A stretch of 64,000 nucleotides of DNA from Mycolicibacterium sp. TY81. Lineage in GTDB: Bacteria > Actinomycetota > Actinomycetes > Mycobacteriales > Mycobacteriaceae. The notes under the pieces were generated by a model. It was given only the letters and a program-made list of their open reading frames with translations, ran no database searches and was not told where the DNA came from. How positions within the stretch are numbered: the first letter of the stretch is position 1; the number at the start of each line of letters is the position of its first letter. Position numbers and translations under genes: made by a program. Below are positions 1-8,264 of this stretch, in pieces. The DNA lies in the NCBI RefSeq assembly GCF_018326285.1, contig NZ_AP023362.1:5270001-5334000 (forward strand). Direction: 5' to 3'.

Positions 1-405
1 TGGACGGTGCCGGATCGCACCACGAGCGCCGACATGTCCATGGTGGTCGGCATCGCCAGCAGCGTCGCGGAGGCGTCGGCGACCTTCACGCCCGGCGCGC
101 CGAACGTGTCGATCGACCGCGCCACGGCGTTGATGGCGCCGCAGCGCGCGGAGGCCTACCGCAACGAGTTCAACGCGGTCGCCAAGGATCTGACCAGCCG
201 TGGGGTGGCCGGGCAGGCCAGCACCATCTCGGCCGGTATCGAGACCATCGGCCCCAATTTCGCCAGTGTCGCCGTGGTCATGCGCGCCACGCAGAACACC
301 CCGAACAAACCCGCGCGGGCGACGGTGTTGGGGCTGCGGGTCACGCTGACGAAGCAGGACGGACGCTGGCTGGTCATGGACGTCACCCCGATCGCGTCGC
401 GGTAG
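1..405 (+). CDS. Mce-associated membrane protein, C-terminal part (Rv0200-like)
   Basis: Only the last 134 codons are inside the window; the frame is open at base 1, so the start and any N-terminal membrane helix lie upstream. The visible part is a soluble alpha/beta domain ending in a run resembling the end of the Mce-associated (SnoaL/NTF2-like) domain: alternating beta strands, then a GRWLVMDVTPI ending. Proteins of this family are membrane anchored, face the periplasm and often accompany Mce lipid importers. Its position before an Rv0201c-like gene and mmpL11 matches the place of Rv0200. It runs towards the next gene, with a 57-nt hairpin between them. The family assignment is likely; the exact role is unknown. 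Confidence 0.7.
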   Translation, partial: WTVPDRTTSADMSMVVGIASSVAEASATFTPGAPNVSIDRATALMAPQRAEAYRNEFNAVAKDLTSRGVAGQASTISAGIETIGPNFASVAVVMRATQNTPNKPARATVLGLRVTLTKQDGRWLVMDVTPIASR

Positions 406-421
406 GGGTGGTAGGGCCGCT

Positions 422-478
422 CGAGAGGGACCAAATGGTCGTCTCGGCGCGCGAGAAGCGACCATTTGGTCCTTCTCG
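422..478. terminator. Hairpin between convergent genes
   Basis: Inverted repeat with 20-nt arms (422-441 and 459-478) and one mismatch around a 17-nt loop. The inner part of each arm, GGACCAAATGGTC, is itself nearly palindromic. It lies between the stops of the two converging genes (405 and 487), so it could end both transcripts. No U-tract follows, which is usual for mycobacterial terminators. It could also be a copy of a palindromic repeat. Confidence 0.55.
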
Positions 479-486
479 GCGGGTGG

Positions 487-1026
487 CTACGAGCGGGCGG
501 AACGCATCCGGGCGAACCGGTCGGAGAGCCGGCGCATGCGCACCAGCAGCGCGGCCGACGGGCTGGTGGTGCCGGCGGTGTAGGCCGAAAGTTCTTGTGC
601 GCCAACGCCGATGCGGGACGCGAACTCGGTCTCGCTGAGACCGGAACGCTCCATCAGCAGCCGGATCTGGCGGGCCACCTCGGCGCATTCGTTGGCTTCG
701 AGCTGCGTGCGGGCGCGGGCCAGCACCTCGGCCAGCGCCTTGGAGATGCCGTACGGGTTGCTCGTGGCCAGAATCTCTTCGACCTGACGGGCGGTGCGGC
801 CGAAGGGGTCGCGCTTGATGGCGACGACGATGCGCTGCCACACCGCGAGGTCGTCGTTCTCCAGCGCGGCGCGGATGGCGGACGTCGACCAGAACTCGAC
901 GGGCTTCTCGCCGGGGGCCTGTGCCGGGAACGCGACGGTGGGCGCCCCGTTGGTGCCGGCGGCGGTGGACTTACCGGGACCGTCGGCACCAGAAGGGGTG
1001 TCCCTCACTTCGGATGTCAACGTCAC
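487..1026 (-). CDS. HTH-domain protein (Rv0201c-like)
   Basis: A 179-residue protein. The GTG start at 1026 overlaps the mmpL11 stop by four bases (GTGA), so the two are translationally coupled; longer in-frame starts would run into mmpL11 and were rejected. The N-terminal 40 residues are low-complexity (G/A/P/T). The middle is helical (FWSTSAIRAALENDDLAVW). Residues about 130-165 read as an XRE-type helix-turn-helix (SGLSETEFASRIGVGAQELS, followed by a Ser/Thr-Pro recognition turn). The gene order corresponds to Rv0201c. Whether it binds DNA has not been shown as far as I know. Confidence 0.75.
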   Translation of the reverse strand: MTLTSEVRDTPSGADGPGKSTAAGTNGAPTVAFPAQAPGEKPVEFWSTSAIRAALENDDLAVWQRIVVAIKRDPFGRTARQVEEILATSNPYGISKALAEVLARARTQLEANECAEVARQIRLLMERSGLSETEFASRIGVGAQELSAYTAGTTSPSAALLVRMRRLSDRFARMRSARS

Positions 1027-3941
1027 CTCGCCTCCTCCAACATGGCCACCGCCACCGCCAGACAACGCTGTTTGACGTCGGGCCAATCTGCCGATTCGTG
1101 GTCGTCGAACGGGTGCGGGTCGGCCAACCTGCGGACCAACTGGGTGGCCACCCACTGGTTCTTCGACCGTTCTCCACAGTAATACCCGTCAATTCCGGCC
1201 AGAACCGCGGCTGCGGTCCGGATATCCATGCAGGAGACCAAATCGACGAAGTCGGTGTAGTCCTGGACGCTGTTGCGCGACATGATCAGGTAGCCCTTCA
1301 GTCGCAGCGTCTCGGCGCCCGTCGGGATCTCGAGCCGGTCGCCGGTGGGCAACAGCACCGTCGTCGTCTCCACGGGGCTGCGGCGCTCGATGGCGGGGCC
1401 GTCGGTCTCGTCGAGCGACAGGGCGTCGAGCGCGACCGACAGCCGGCCGCCCCACATGGTGACGGGGTGCACGTCGGGGTTGTCCGACGCGGACCGGGAC
1501 TGGCCGTGCGCGCGCCGCCGCAGCAGCGCCAGCCCGGTGCGCGAGCGGTCCGTGCGTGGGGGCGCCGCCGCGATCCGGCGGGGCACGGCGCGTGGCACGT
1601 ACTGCTGCTCGCCGGGCTCGCAGCCGCTGAACGCCAGCGGATCGGCGACGGTGACCGTCTGTGCGGCAAGGTTTTTCAGCTTGGCCGCCGACTTGACGAC
1701 GCTGCGCAGTTCGGCGCCGGACGGGCCCAGTGCGGAGATGTCGTCGGGGATGATGACGAGGCTGCCGGTATCGGTGGCGGGCAACGGCTTCTCGAAATCC
1801 ACCGACGGCAGCAGGCGGTCCAGCCACTTGGGCAGCCACCAGTTCCACTGGTCGAACATCGCCATCAGCGCCGGCACCAGGACCAGCCGCACCACCGTGG
1901 CGTCGACCGCGATGGCCACGGCGCAGGCCACACCCATCTGGGCCACCAGCGGCATGCCGGCGAACGCGAACCCGATGAACACCGCGATCATGATCAGCGC
2001 GGCGCTCGTGATGGTGCGGGCGCTGGTGCTGACGCCGTATGCGACGGCGTCGCGGGTGTTGCCGGTCTGCAGGAAGCGTTCCCGGATACGCGTCAGCAGG
2101 AAGATCTCGTAGTCCATGGACAGGCCGAACGTCATCGCCAGGACCAGCGGCGGAATGGTGGTGTCCAGCGACTCCAGGGGCTTGAACCCGAGCGCCTTGA
2201 ACCAGCCCCATTCGAAGACGATCACGAGGCTGCCGTAGGCCGCGGCCACCGACAGCACCGTCATCAGGACGCCCTTGAGCGCCAGCACCACCGAGCGGAT
2301 CGAGATCAGCAGCATCACGAACGCGATGAGCGACACGAAGACGAACACCAGCACCTCGGTGTTCGCGACGCGATGGTCGAAGTCCATGATCAGCGCCGTC
2401 GGCCCGCCCACCGCGATGGCGACGTTCGGGCCGGCGACCCCCGGCAGATGTTGTCGCAGCCACGTGATCGAGTCCCGCGCGACGAGATCTTCGGGGTCGA
2501 CCGACAGCACGACCGTGAACAGGGCGCTGCGGTTGTCGTTGCTGAACACCGGCGGCGCCACCTGGGCCACGTCCGGCGCCTGCGTCATGGTCTGGTGCAG
2601 CGCGTCGAGCGTGGCGGTGTTCTGGGCGTCGGAGGCCGTCGCATCGGGGAACGTCGCCAGCACCCGGAGGGGGCCGAGCGCACCGGGGCCCAGCGCTTCC
2701 GCCGCGGCGGCCACGCCGCTGCGGATCTCGTGGGTCGGGGAGAACTGGCGCAGCATGCTGTTGCCCAGTTGCATGCCGAACGACGGCGCCGCCAGCAGGA
2801 CCAGGAAGACGGTGGCCAGCAGCGCCGACAGCCACGGACAGCGCATGGTGCGTTCGGTCCACTGGGTCCAGAACGGCGACTGCGCGGCGTCGGAGCGGCG
2901 CGAGACGTGCAGCCACGACGAGCGCTTGGCGACCCGCTTGCCGAACGTGGCCAGCACCGCCGGGATCAGGGTGGTCGACGTCAGCACCGCGATGGCGACA
3001 GCCAGGATGGCGCCGGTGGCCATCGACGACAGCACCGGCGTGCCGATGAGATAGATGCCGGTGATCGAGGCGATCACGGTGAGCCCGGACAGCACGACCG
3101 CCAGGCCCGACGTCGCCATCGACGCGTCGACGGCCTGTTCCGGGTCGCGGCCGGCGCGCAGTTCCTCGCGGAAACGCATGAGGATGAACAACGAATAGTC
3201 GACGGCCAGCGCGATACCGAACATCGACAGCGTCGTCGTCGCGAAGACGCTCATGGTGACCCAGATGGACAGGAGGTAGACCACTCCCATCGTCACGATC
3301 ACCGTGCAGGCGCCGAGCAGCATCGGCATGGCCGCGGCGGCCAGGGAGCCGAACACCGCCAGCAGCACGATCAGCACGATCGGCAGGTTCCACTTCTCGG
3401 CCTCGGCGACGTCGTGCTTGGTGGTCTCACTGGCGGCTGCGCCGAGTGCGCCCTGCCCGATGACGTACAGCCGGACCTTGCCGTCGGCGGTCTGGCCGGG
3501 CTTGCCGTCCTTGATGCCGATCGCGGTGCGGAGCTTCTTGGCGATGTCGACGGCGCCGCTGTTGTTGAAGTCGAGGCGCAACGTCACGACGTAGGGTTTG
3601 CCGGCCTGCGGCTCGGCCTGCGTGGGGTCGGGGACGACCTTGACGCTGGAGACGCCGGCCGCGATGCGTTTGAGCTCGTCGACGGCGGCCGTCATGTCTT
3701 CCTGCGTGGCGTTGGCGTTGGGGGCCGCGACCAGGGCCAGCGGCGAGGCGCCCTCGTCGGGGAAATGGTCCTCGAGTTCGCGCTGGACGTGCAGCGATTG
3801 GGAGCCGGCGACCTCGAAGCCGCCGCCGCTGAGGTTGCTGGACTGGGTCGCCGCGAGATACAGGGACGGCACCATGAGCAACAGCCAGGTGGCGAAGACC
3901 ACCCAGCGCCAGCGCCGCAGCAGACCGCTCAGCCGCATCAT
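1023..3941 (-). CDS. mmpL11: MmpL11 RND-family lipid/haem transporter
   Basis: A 972-residue inner-membrane RND/MmpL transporter. The start is the first of two ATG codons at 3941 (MMRLSGLLRRWRWVV), matching the known MmpL11 N-terminus; the frame stays open to 4280 but that part is not protein-like. TM1 is followed by a periplasmic porter domain, then a TM bundle with the proton-relay motif GIALAVDYSLF (Asp248-Tyr249) and, in the second half, GLSMDYEIFLLTRIRERF. The C-terminal cytoplasmic domain is long and ends VAVAMLEEAR, as in the orthologue. In M. tuberculosis MmpL11 exports monomeromycolyl-diacylglycerol and mycolate ester wax, and has been implicated in haem uptake with Rv0203, whose homologue lies upstream on the opposite strand. 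Confidence 0.95.
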   Translation of the reverse strand: MMRLSGLLRRWRWVVFATWLLLMVPSLYLAATQSSNLSGGGFEVAGSQSLHVQRELEDHFPDEGASPLALVAAPNANATQEDMTAAVDELKRIAAGVSSVKVVPDPTQAEPQAGKPYVVTLRLDFNNSGAVDIAKKLRTAIGIKDGKPGQTADGKVRLYVIGQGALGAAASETTKHDVAEAEKWNLPIVLIVLLAVFGSLAAAAMPMLLGACTVIVTMGVVYLLSIWVTMSVFATTTLSMFGIALAVDYSLFILMRFREELRAGRDPEQAVDASMATSGLAVVLSGLTVIASITGIYLIGTPVLSSMATGAILAVAIAVLTSTTLIPAVLATFGKRVAKRSSWLHVSRRSDAAQSPFWTQWTERTMRCPWLSALLATVFLVLLAAPSFGMQLGNSMLRQFSPTHEIRSGVAAAAEALGPGALGPLRVLATFPDATASDAQNTATLDALHQTMTQAPDVAQVAPPVFSNDNRSALFTVVLSVDPEDLVARDSITWLRQHLPGVAGPNVAIAVGGPTALIMDFDHRVANTEVLVFVFVSLIAFVMLLISIRSVVLALKGVLMTVLSVAAAYGSLVIVFEWGWFKALGFKPLESLDTTIPPLVLAMTFGLSMDYEIFLLTRIRERFLQTGNTRDAVAYGVSTSARTITSAALIMIAVFIGFAFAGMPLVAQMGVACAVAIAVDATVVRLVLVPALMAMFDQWNWWLPKWLDRLLPSVDFEKPLPATDTGSLVIIPDDISALGPSGAELRSVVKSAAKLKNLAAQTVTVADPLAFSGCEPGEQQYVPRAVPRRIAAAPPRTDRSRTGLALLRRRAHGQSRSASDNPDVHPVTMWGGRLSVALDALSLDETDGPAIERRSPVETTTVLLPTGDRLEIPTGAETLRLKGYLIMSRNSVQDYTDFVDLVSCMDIRTAAAVLAGIDGYYCGERSKNQWVATQLVRRLADPHPFDDHESADWPDVKQRCLAVAVAMLEEAR

Positions 3942-4021
3942 CAACTGCTGGATGGCGAACCCTCTTCCTGCGGTCGTCCCGGTTGCCACCGGAGTGTTTT
4001 GATCGGCGTTTCGTGCCGCCG

Positions 4022-4046
4022 ACCCTACCCCAGTATGGGGTAGGGT
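4022..4046. promoter_or_regulatory. Perfect 10-bp inverted repeat, CsoR/RicR-like operator
   Basis: Arms ACCCTACCCC (4022-4031) and GGGGTAGGGT (4037-4046) around AGTAT, in the divergent region between mmpL11 (start 3941) and the haem-carrier gene (start 4352). A TACCCC...GGGGTA palindrome is the hallmark of operators of copper- and other metal-sensing CsoR-family repressors; the classical spacing differs somewhat between subfamilies. It lies 80-105 nt upstream of mmpL11. The rest of the 410-nt gap shows no other feature I can support. Confidence 0.5.
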
Positions 4047-4351
4047 GACCGGCTCGCGAGCGGCGATGAGGCGCCTGACGGGAACCTTGATCCAACTGCA
4101 ACCGGGCCACTGCCGGCCCCGCCGGCAACGGTGTCGGAGGCCGATGGCGGGCTGCGACGCCAGGTTTGAACACCGCAGTGACCTGGATGTTTGCTGTGTG
4201 GATTGGTCACCGGCCGCGCCGCGATGGCAAGATGGCGGGAGCCGAATCCCGGATGAGGCCGGCGCTGCCATTGACGCCACCCCGGGAAAACAGTGTTTGC
4301 CGAGTGTTTACATGGCCGTCTCTGGTCCGTAAACCGGTGAGGAGATTTGCC

Positions 4352-4891
4352 ATGAAGACGACCAGTGTGGCGGTTCGCCGCGGACTTGCCGGGGCGTTCG
4401 CTGTAACTGCAGTCGGCGGCGTGATGGTGACGTCGTTCGGGGCTCCGTCGGCCGGTGCGGGCCAGGATCCGTGCGCGGCCAGCCAGGTCGCCAAGACCAT
4501 CGGCATGGTGGCCACCTCGACGGGCACCTACCTGGATGCGCACCCCACCGCGAACCAGACGCTGACGAACATCTCGCAGCAGCAGCCCGGCCCGCAGTCG
4601 CTGGCAGCGCTGAAGACCTACTTCGATGCCAACCCGCAGGAGGGCGCCGCGCTGCAGAACCTGCAGGCGCCGCTGGTGACGTTGTCGTCGCAGTGCAAGC
4701 TGCCGCTGACCCTGCCGCAGCTGATGGGCCTGATGCAGTCGGCGCAGCAGGGTGGCGGACTGCCCGCCACGTTGCCCGCGATGCCGAGCGTGCCCGGCGC
4801 CGTGCCGTTCACGCCCACCCTGCCTGGCGTGACGACGGCGACGGGGTCTGTGCCCGCGGCTCAGGCGGTGTCGGCGCCCGCCGCGCGGTAG
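4352..4891 (+). CDS. Secreted haem-binding protein (Rv0203 orthologue)
   Basis: A 179-residue exported protein. ATG 4352 follows a GGTGAGGAG Shine-Dalgarno (4336-4344) and opens a signal peptide: MKTTSVAVRR, a hydrophobic stretch, then a cleavage region around SAGAG (residues 33-37). The mature domain has the Rv0203 fold signature: two cysteines (41, 115), TYLDAHP carrying Tyr60 and His64 (equivalent to haem ligands Tyr59/His63 of Rv0203), and the DANPQ...QPL helix. The position of ligand His89 appears to be Tyr90 here. A 60-residue Pro/Ala/Gln-rich tail (about 119-179) follows the domain and is longer than I remember for the M. tuberculosis protein. Rv0203 is proposed to pass haem to MmpL3 or MmpL11, both encoded nearby. 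Confidence 0.85.
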   Translation: MKTTSVAVRRGLAGAFAVTAVGGVMVTSFGAPSAGAGQDPCAASQVAKTIGMVATSTGTYLDAHPTANQTLTNISQQQPGPQSLAALKTYFDANPQEGAALQNLQAPLVTLSSQCKLPLTLPQLMGLMQSAQQGGGLPATLPAMPSVPGAVPFTPTLPGVTTATGSVPAAQAVSAPAAR

Positions 4892-5018
4892 TTCCGGCCG
4901 CGCCCGGAGCTCCTTATCCGGCACCCCGCGAAAGTCGTCGCACTTTCTGATTAGCTTCCAGTGTCGGCATCGGTACTGGTCGCCGACATCGGAGCTCTCG
5001 ACGAAGGGGTTTGACCAC

Positions 5019-5390
5019 ATGATGCTTTCCGCTCTGGCCAAGCGACGCGTTGTTGCCGGTTTCATCGGTGCCGGCGCGGTCGCCGGCAGCATGTTGTTCG
5101 GTGCCGTGCCGTCGGCCCTCGCCGACGACCTGCCGCCCAACTGCACCTCTGCGGACATCGCCGGCGTCAAGTCGGGCGTCGAGGCCTCGACCTCCGCCTA
5201 CCTGTTCACCCACCCCGACGTGAACGACTTCTTCACCAGCCTCCGGGGCCTGTCGAAGGACCAGGCGCACGCCAAGGTCAAGCAGTACCTGGCCGCCAAC
5301 CCGCAGACCAAGGCGGAGCTGCAGGGCATCCGGCAGCCGCTCAAGGACATCCGCGACCGCTGCGGCATCCCCGGCCCCGCCGCCCGCTAA
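5019..5390 (+). CDS. Second haem-binding (Rv0203-family) secreted protein
   Basis: A 123-residue paralogue of the preceding gene, 127 nt downstream. The start is ATG 5019, immediately followed by a second ATG. The signal peptide (MMLSALAKRR, hydrophobic segment, SALA|DD near residue 36) is clear. The mature part has the same spacing of features: Cys42, AYLFTHP (Tyr61, His65), KQYLAANPQ (Tyr90) and Cys115, then ends abruptly, so it is the bare domain without the tail of its neighbour. Again the third haem ligand of Rv0203 (His89) seems to be Tyr. Tandem duplication followed by divergence is the simplest explanation. The stop is six nucleotides before a perfect 49-bp palindrome. Confidence 0.8.
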   Translation: MMLSALAKRRVVAGFIGAGAVAGSMLFGAVPSALADDLPPNCTSADIAGVKSGVEASTSAYLFTHPDVNDFFTSLRGLSKDQAHAKVKQYLAANPQTKAELQGIRQPLKDIRDRCGIPGPAAR

Positions 5391-5395
5391 CCCGG

Positions 5396-5444
5396 GATTT
5401 GTGCACGAAAATCCGCGGTAGGCGCGGATTTTCGTGCACAAATC
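5396..5444. repeat. 49-bp palindromic element, copy 1 (intergenic)
   Basis: Perfect 22-nt inverted repeat (5396-5417 / 5423-5444) with loop GTAGG. The arm starts GATTTGTGCACG, continues AAAATC and ends CGCG. It occupies almost the whole gap between convergent stops at 5390 and 5445; the last two arm bases belong to the stop codon of the minus-strand gene. Here it could act as a bidirectional terminator, but the same 49-bp layout recurs inside two coding genes (26054-26102, 58033-58081), so it is a dispersed element. Confidence 0.9.
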
Positions 5445-5814
5445 ACTTGCGGAGGCGAGCCAGGCCGCGCCAGCCGAGCAGGAAGACGGCGGTGACGGTC
5501 GAGGCGACGATCACGAAACTCACCGCGACGCCCTGAGCCGAGGCCTTGCGCAGCAGCATGCCGATCACGATGGTGCTGACCCAGACCACCAACCCGGTCG
5601 GGTTCAGCGCGGTTGGGCGGCGCCAGCCCCGCGCCAGCGCCCAGCCCGCCACGGTTCCGGTCAGGAACGGCCAGCTGGTGTGCGCCACACCGGCCAGCGT
5701 GATGCCCTCGGCGTGGCTGCGCCGGCCGATGGAGCAGAAGATCACCACCAACACCACGTCGGTGAGGAAAGCCAGTGCGGCACTGCGATTTCCGGTGGTC
5801 TGCTCAGTTGTCAT
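5443..5814 (-). CDS. DUF3054 family membrane protein
   Basis: A 123-residue integral membrane protein with four predicted TM helices (about residues 13-30, 43-62, 73-88, 98-117) and conserved polar features of DUF3054: an F(S/C)xIGRRSH motif in the first loop, then W-P-F and NPTGLxVW. The ATG at 5814 overlaps the end of the M23 lipoprotein gene by 11 nt, so it is the last gene of a YbhN-M23-DUF3054 operon. The function of DUF3054 is unknown. Its stop codon overlaps the palindromic element. Confidence 0.8.
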   Translation of the reverse strand: MTTEQTTGNRSAALAFLTDVVLVVIFCSIGRRSHAEGITLAGVAHTSWPFLTGTVAGWALARGWRRPTALNPTGLVVWVSTIVIGMLLRKASAQGVAVSFVIVASTVTAVFLLGWRGLARLRK

Positions 5815-7015
5815 AGGTCATCACGTCCAGATTCAGTGGGCTGACATTGTTTTCGGCGCGGGCGGTGAAGCCGGGTTCCGGACGCGCGGGACCGCCGGCC
5901 TCCAGCGCGTCGACGGCTGCCATGTTGGCCAGTCGGTCGGTGAGCCGGAACGAGCGGAACACGAACGGCAGGCCGTCCGCGCGCAGTGGATCGGGTGCGC
6001 TCATCACGTGGAAATGCAGGTGCGGCGCACTGGAATTGCCGGTGTTGCCGACGTTGCCCAGCACCTGCCCGGTGGTCAGCCGGTCACCCGGCTTGACCTT
6101 GACGCTGCCGGTCTTCAGATGCGCGTAGAAGGCGAAGTTTCCGTTCCCGATGTCCTGGACGACGTGATTGCCGCCGTACTGCGCCAGCGTGAGGCCGGTC
6201 GGGTCGACACCCGGCACCTGCTCGGGCAGGCCGTCGAGAACCGCCACCACCGGGCCGTCGGCGACCGCGTGCACGTCCGAGCCGAAGTAGAGGTAGCTGT
6301 CCGTTTTCGCGCGGTCCCCGCTGAACAGCTGCCCGTCGGCCCGTAGCTGCTCGTAGTCGATGGCGAATCGCTCTGCGGCCCAGAGTTTTCCATCGATCGG
6401 GTTGAGGGCCATGCGGTGCGGCGTCATGTCGCAACAGCCGTTGGCGTCGAGCCAGCCGGAGCCGCGCAGCGGCGGGTCGAGTACGACGGGCTTGTGGTCG
6501 GACACCGTCACGGGTGCGACGTTCTCGGTCACCACCGGTGGCACGAGCGGCGGCATCGGCTTGGGTACCTTGACCACCACCCGGTGTGAAAGTTGCTGGG
6601 GCGCAGCGCCACCCGCGTCCAGTTTGACGTCCAGCCAGACGATCGACCGTTGTCCGGGCGCCAGATCGTTGCTGCTGATGCGGGTGCCCATGGTCCGCGT
6701 CCAGTAGGCGAGGCCGGCGCCGGACAGTTGCAGCAGGGGCCCGGCGGGTCCCAGGACGGCGATCGAATCCACGGTCACGGGTTCGGGGGAGGTGTTGGTC
6801 AGCAGCAGCTCGTATGCGAGATGCACCTTCCCGTCGGTCGCCGGAACGGGCACGGGTTCGGCCACGACGTCGACGAGGACGGGCGTGACGATCGGCTCGG
6901 CGCCTATGGAAGTCGTTGCGGGAGTAGAAGACTGGACCGATTTCGGTGCCGTCGTGCAGGACGTCAGCGCGGCGGCGAGCAGCAGTGCCGCCGCCGGCCG
7001 GCTACCCGGGATCAT
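5804..7015 (-). CDS. M23-type peptidase-like lipoprotein
   Basis: A 403-residue exported lipoprotein. The ATG at 7015 begins [20 protein letters not shown], a short signal peptide with a lipobox (LTSC, Cys20); the longer frame start would add Pro/Arg-rich residues lying inside the upstream gene. The N-terminal half is a beta-rich domain. The C-terminal half has the LytM/M23 fold: HAVADGPVVAVLDG, GNHVVQDIGNGNFAFYAHL, then GNVGNTGNSSAPHLHFHV. The HLHFH metal/catalytic His pair is present; the upstream zinc-binding HxxxD motif is less obvious, so activity is uncertain. Likely role: cell-wall peptide cleavage or an inactive scaffold. The start overlaps the YbhN gene by 14 nt. Confidence 0.8.
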   Translation of the reverse strand: MIPGSRPAAALLLAAALTSCTTAPKSVQSSTPATTSIGAEPIVTPVLVDVVAEPVPVPATDGKVHLAYELLLTNTSPEPVTVDSIAVLGPAGPLLQLSGAGLAYWTRTMGTRISSNDLAPGQRSIVWLDVKLDAGGAAPQQLSHRVVVKVPKPMPPLVPPVVTENVAPVTVSDHKPVVLDPPLRGSGWLDANGCCDMTPHRMALNPIDGKLWAAERFAIDYEQLRADGQLFSGDRAKTDSYLYFGSDVHAVADGPVVAVLDGLPEQVPGVDPTGLTLAQYGGNHVVQDIGNGNFAFYAHLKTGSVKVKPGDRLTTGQVLGNVGNTGNSSAPHLHFHVMSAPDPLRADGLPFVFRSFRLTDRLANMAAVDALEAGGPARPEPGFTARAENNVSPLNLDVMTYDN

Positions 7016-8165
7016 GCGAGGTCTCGGGGTCGGCGGGCGGCACACCCGGTGCGGGGGAAGGGGTTTCGGGCGCATCCGGGTCGAAGTCCTTCTCCGTGCG
7101 GAACAGGAAGAAGAACACCACCCAGCCGATGGCCGAGATGAAGATCCAGCTGACCAGTCGATAGATCAGCATCGTCGAGATGGCCGCCGCGAGCGTCATG
7201 CCGCTGGACACCAGGCCGGGCACCAGCACCGCCTCGACCACGAGCAGCCCGCCGGGCATCAGGGGAATCGCGCCGACGGCGCGGGCCGCGGCATACGCGA
7301 CAGTCAGGCCGGCCAGCGACGGATGCCCGCCGGTGGCGTACGCCGCGCAGGCCAGGCACGCGACGTCGGCGATCCAGTTGAACAGCGACCAGCTGAATGC
7401 GACGGTCAGGGTCCGGCGGCTCAGGCTCACCGACTCCAGCTGGTTCAGGGTGCGGCGCCAGCCTTCCAGCCCGGTGTCGGCGGGCTTACCGCGCAGCGAG
7501 TTGAACCACGACAGCAGCCGCACGCCGATGCCGTCGATCTGCTGCGGATTGGCGGCGACGGTCTGGGCCAGTAGCAGCAGCGCCACGAAACCGCCGATCG
7601 TGAAGATCAGCGACAGCGGGTTCTTGCTCGCGCCGAGCAGGAACGCGCCGCCCAGGCCCAGCAGGGCCAACCCGACCACCTGCAGGGCCCCGGACATCAC
7701 CAGCTGCCACGAGGCCACCAATGGCGAGGCGCCCCACAGCCGCTGCTGGCGGTAGACGAAGGTGGCCGAGAGCACTGGGCCGCCCGGCAGGGTGGTGGAC
7801 AGCGCGTTGCCCGCGTAGAACGCGGCCTCGGACCGCCACTGCTTGACCTGGACACCGGCGGACCGGAGCAGGGTGCGCTGAATCTGCGCGAAGCTGTGCA
7901 TCGAGGCCAGGGCCGCGACGGCCGCGGCGGCGACCCACCACCACGTCGCCGACAACAGGCTGCGCCACGCCTTGGCGAGCTGCTCCCAGACCATCACGAC
8001 CTCGACGGTCAGCACGACGACGGCGATACCGATCAGAACCCAGCGCAACCACCAGTACTTGCCGCGGGGCCGGGCCGGTGCCGAACGGGCATCGGCGCGC
8101 CGGCACGCCGCCCAGAGGCCGCGACGGCGGGCCGTCAAAGACCCGGGGGCAGCCTCGTGTGACAC
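7002..8165 (-). CDS. YbhN/LPG-synthase-type membrane protein (Rv0204c-like)
   Basis: A 387-residue polytopic membrane protein of the lysylphosphatidylglycerol synthase TM-domain (YbhN, UPF0104) family. After a basic 35-residue cytoplasmic N-terminus come about eight TM helices. Family hallmarks are the [20 protein letters not shown] segment (around residue 125) and [20 protein letters not shown] near the C-terminus. The GTG at 8165 is the only start giving the whole first helix. The tail after residue 355 is acidic and Pro-rich. It corresponds to Rv0204c; transport or flipping of a lipid is a family-level guess. First gene of a three-gene minus-strand operon, divergent from the AI-2E permease. 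Confidence 0.85.
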   Translation of the reverse strand: MSHEAAPGSLTARRRGLWAACRRADARSAPARPRGKYWWLRWVLIGIAVVVLTVEVVMVWEQLAKAWRSLLSATWWWVAAAAVAALASMHSFAQIQRTLLRSAGVQVKQWRSEAAFYAGNALSTTLPGGPVLSATFVYRQQRLWGASPLVASWQLVMSGALQVVGLALLGLGGAFLLGASKNPLSLIFTIGGFVALLLLAQTVAANPQQIDGIGVRLLSWFNSLRGKPADTGLEGWRRTLNQLESVSLSRRTLTVAFSWSLFNWIADVACLACAAYATGGHPSLAGLTVAYAAARAVGAIPLMPGGLLVVEAVLVPGLVSSGMTLAAAISTMLIYRLVSWIFISAIGWVVFFFLFRTEKDFDPDAPETPSPAPGVPPADPETSHDPG

Positions 8166-8264
8166 CGCTACAGCGTATCCGGCGTGTCGCGGGCGGCTCG
8201 CCGTACGCGGCCCGCATGGCGCAACGACCCCGCGGTGTCATCGGGCGGCGCTACGCTGGCGCCC

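Noticed and set aside
921..4043. 1040-codon plus-strand ORF opposite mmpL11
   Set aside because: It is the antisense mirror of mmpL11 and is typical of high-GC DNA: Arg/Gly/His-rich with no domain pattern and no Shine-Dalgarno.
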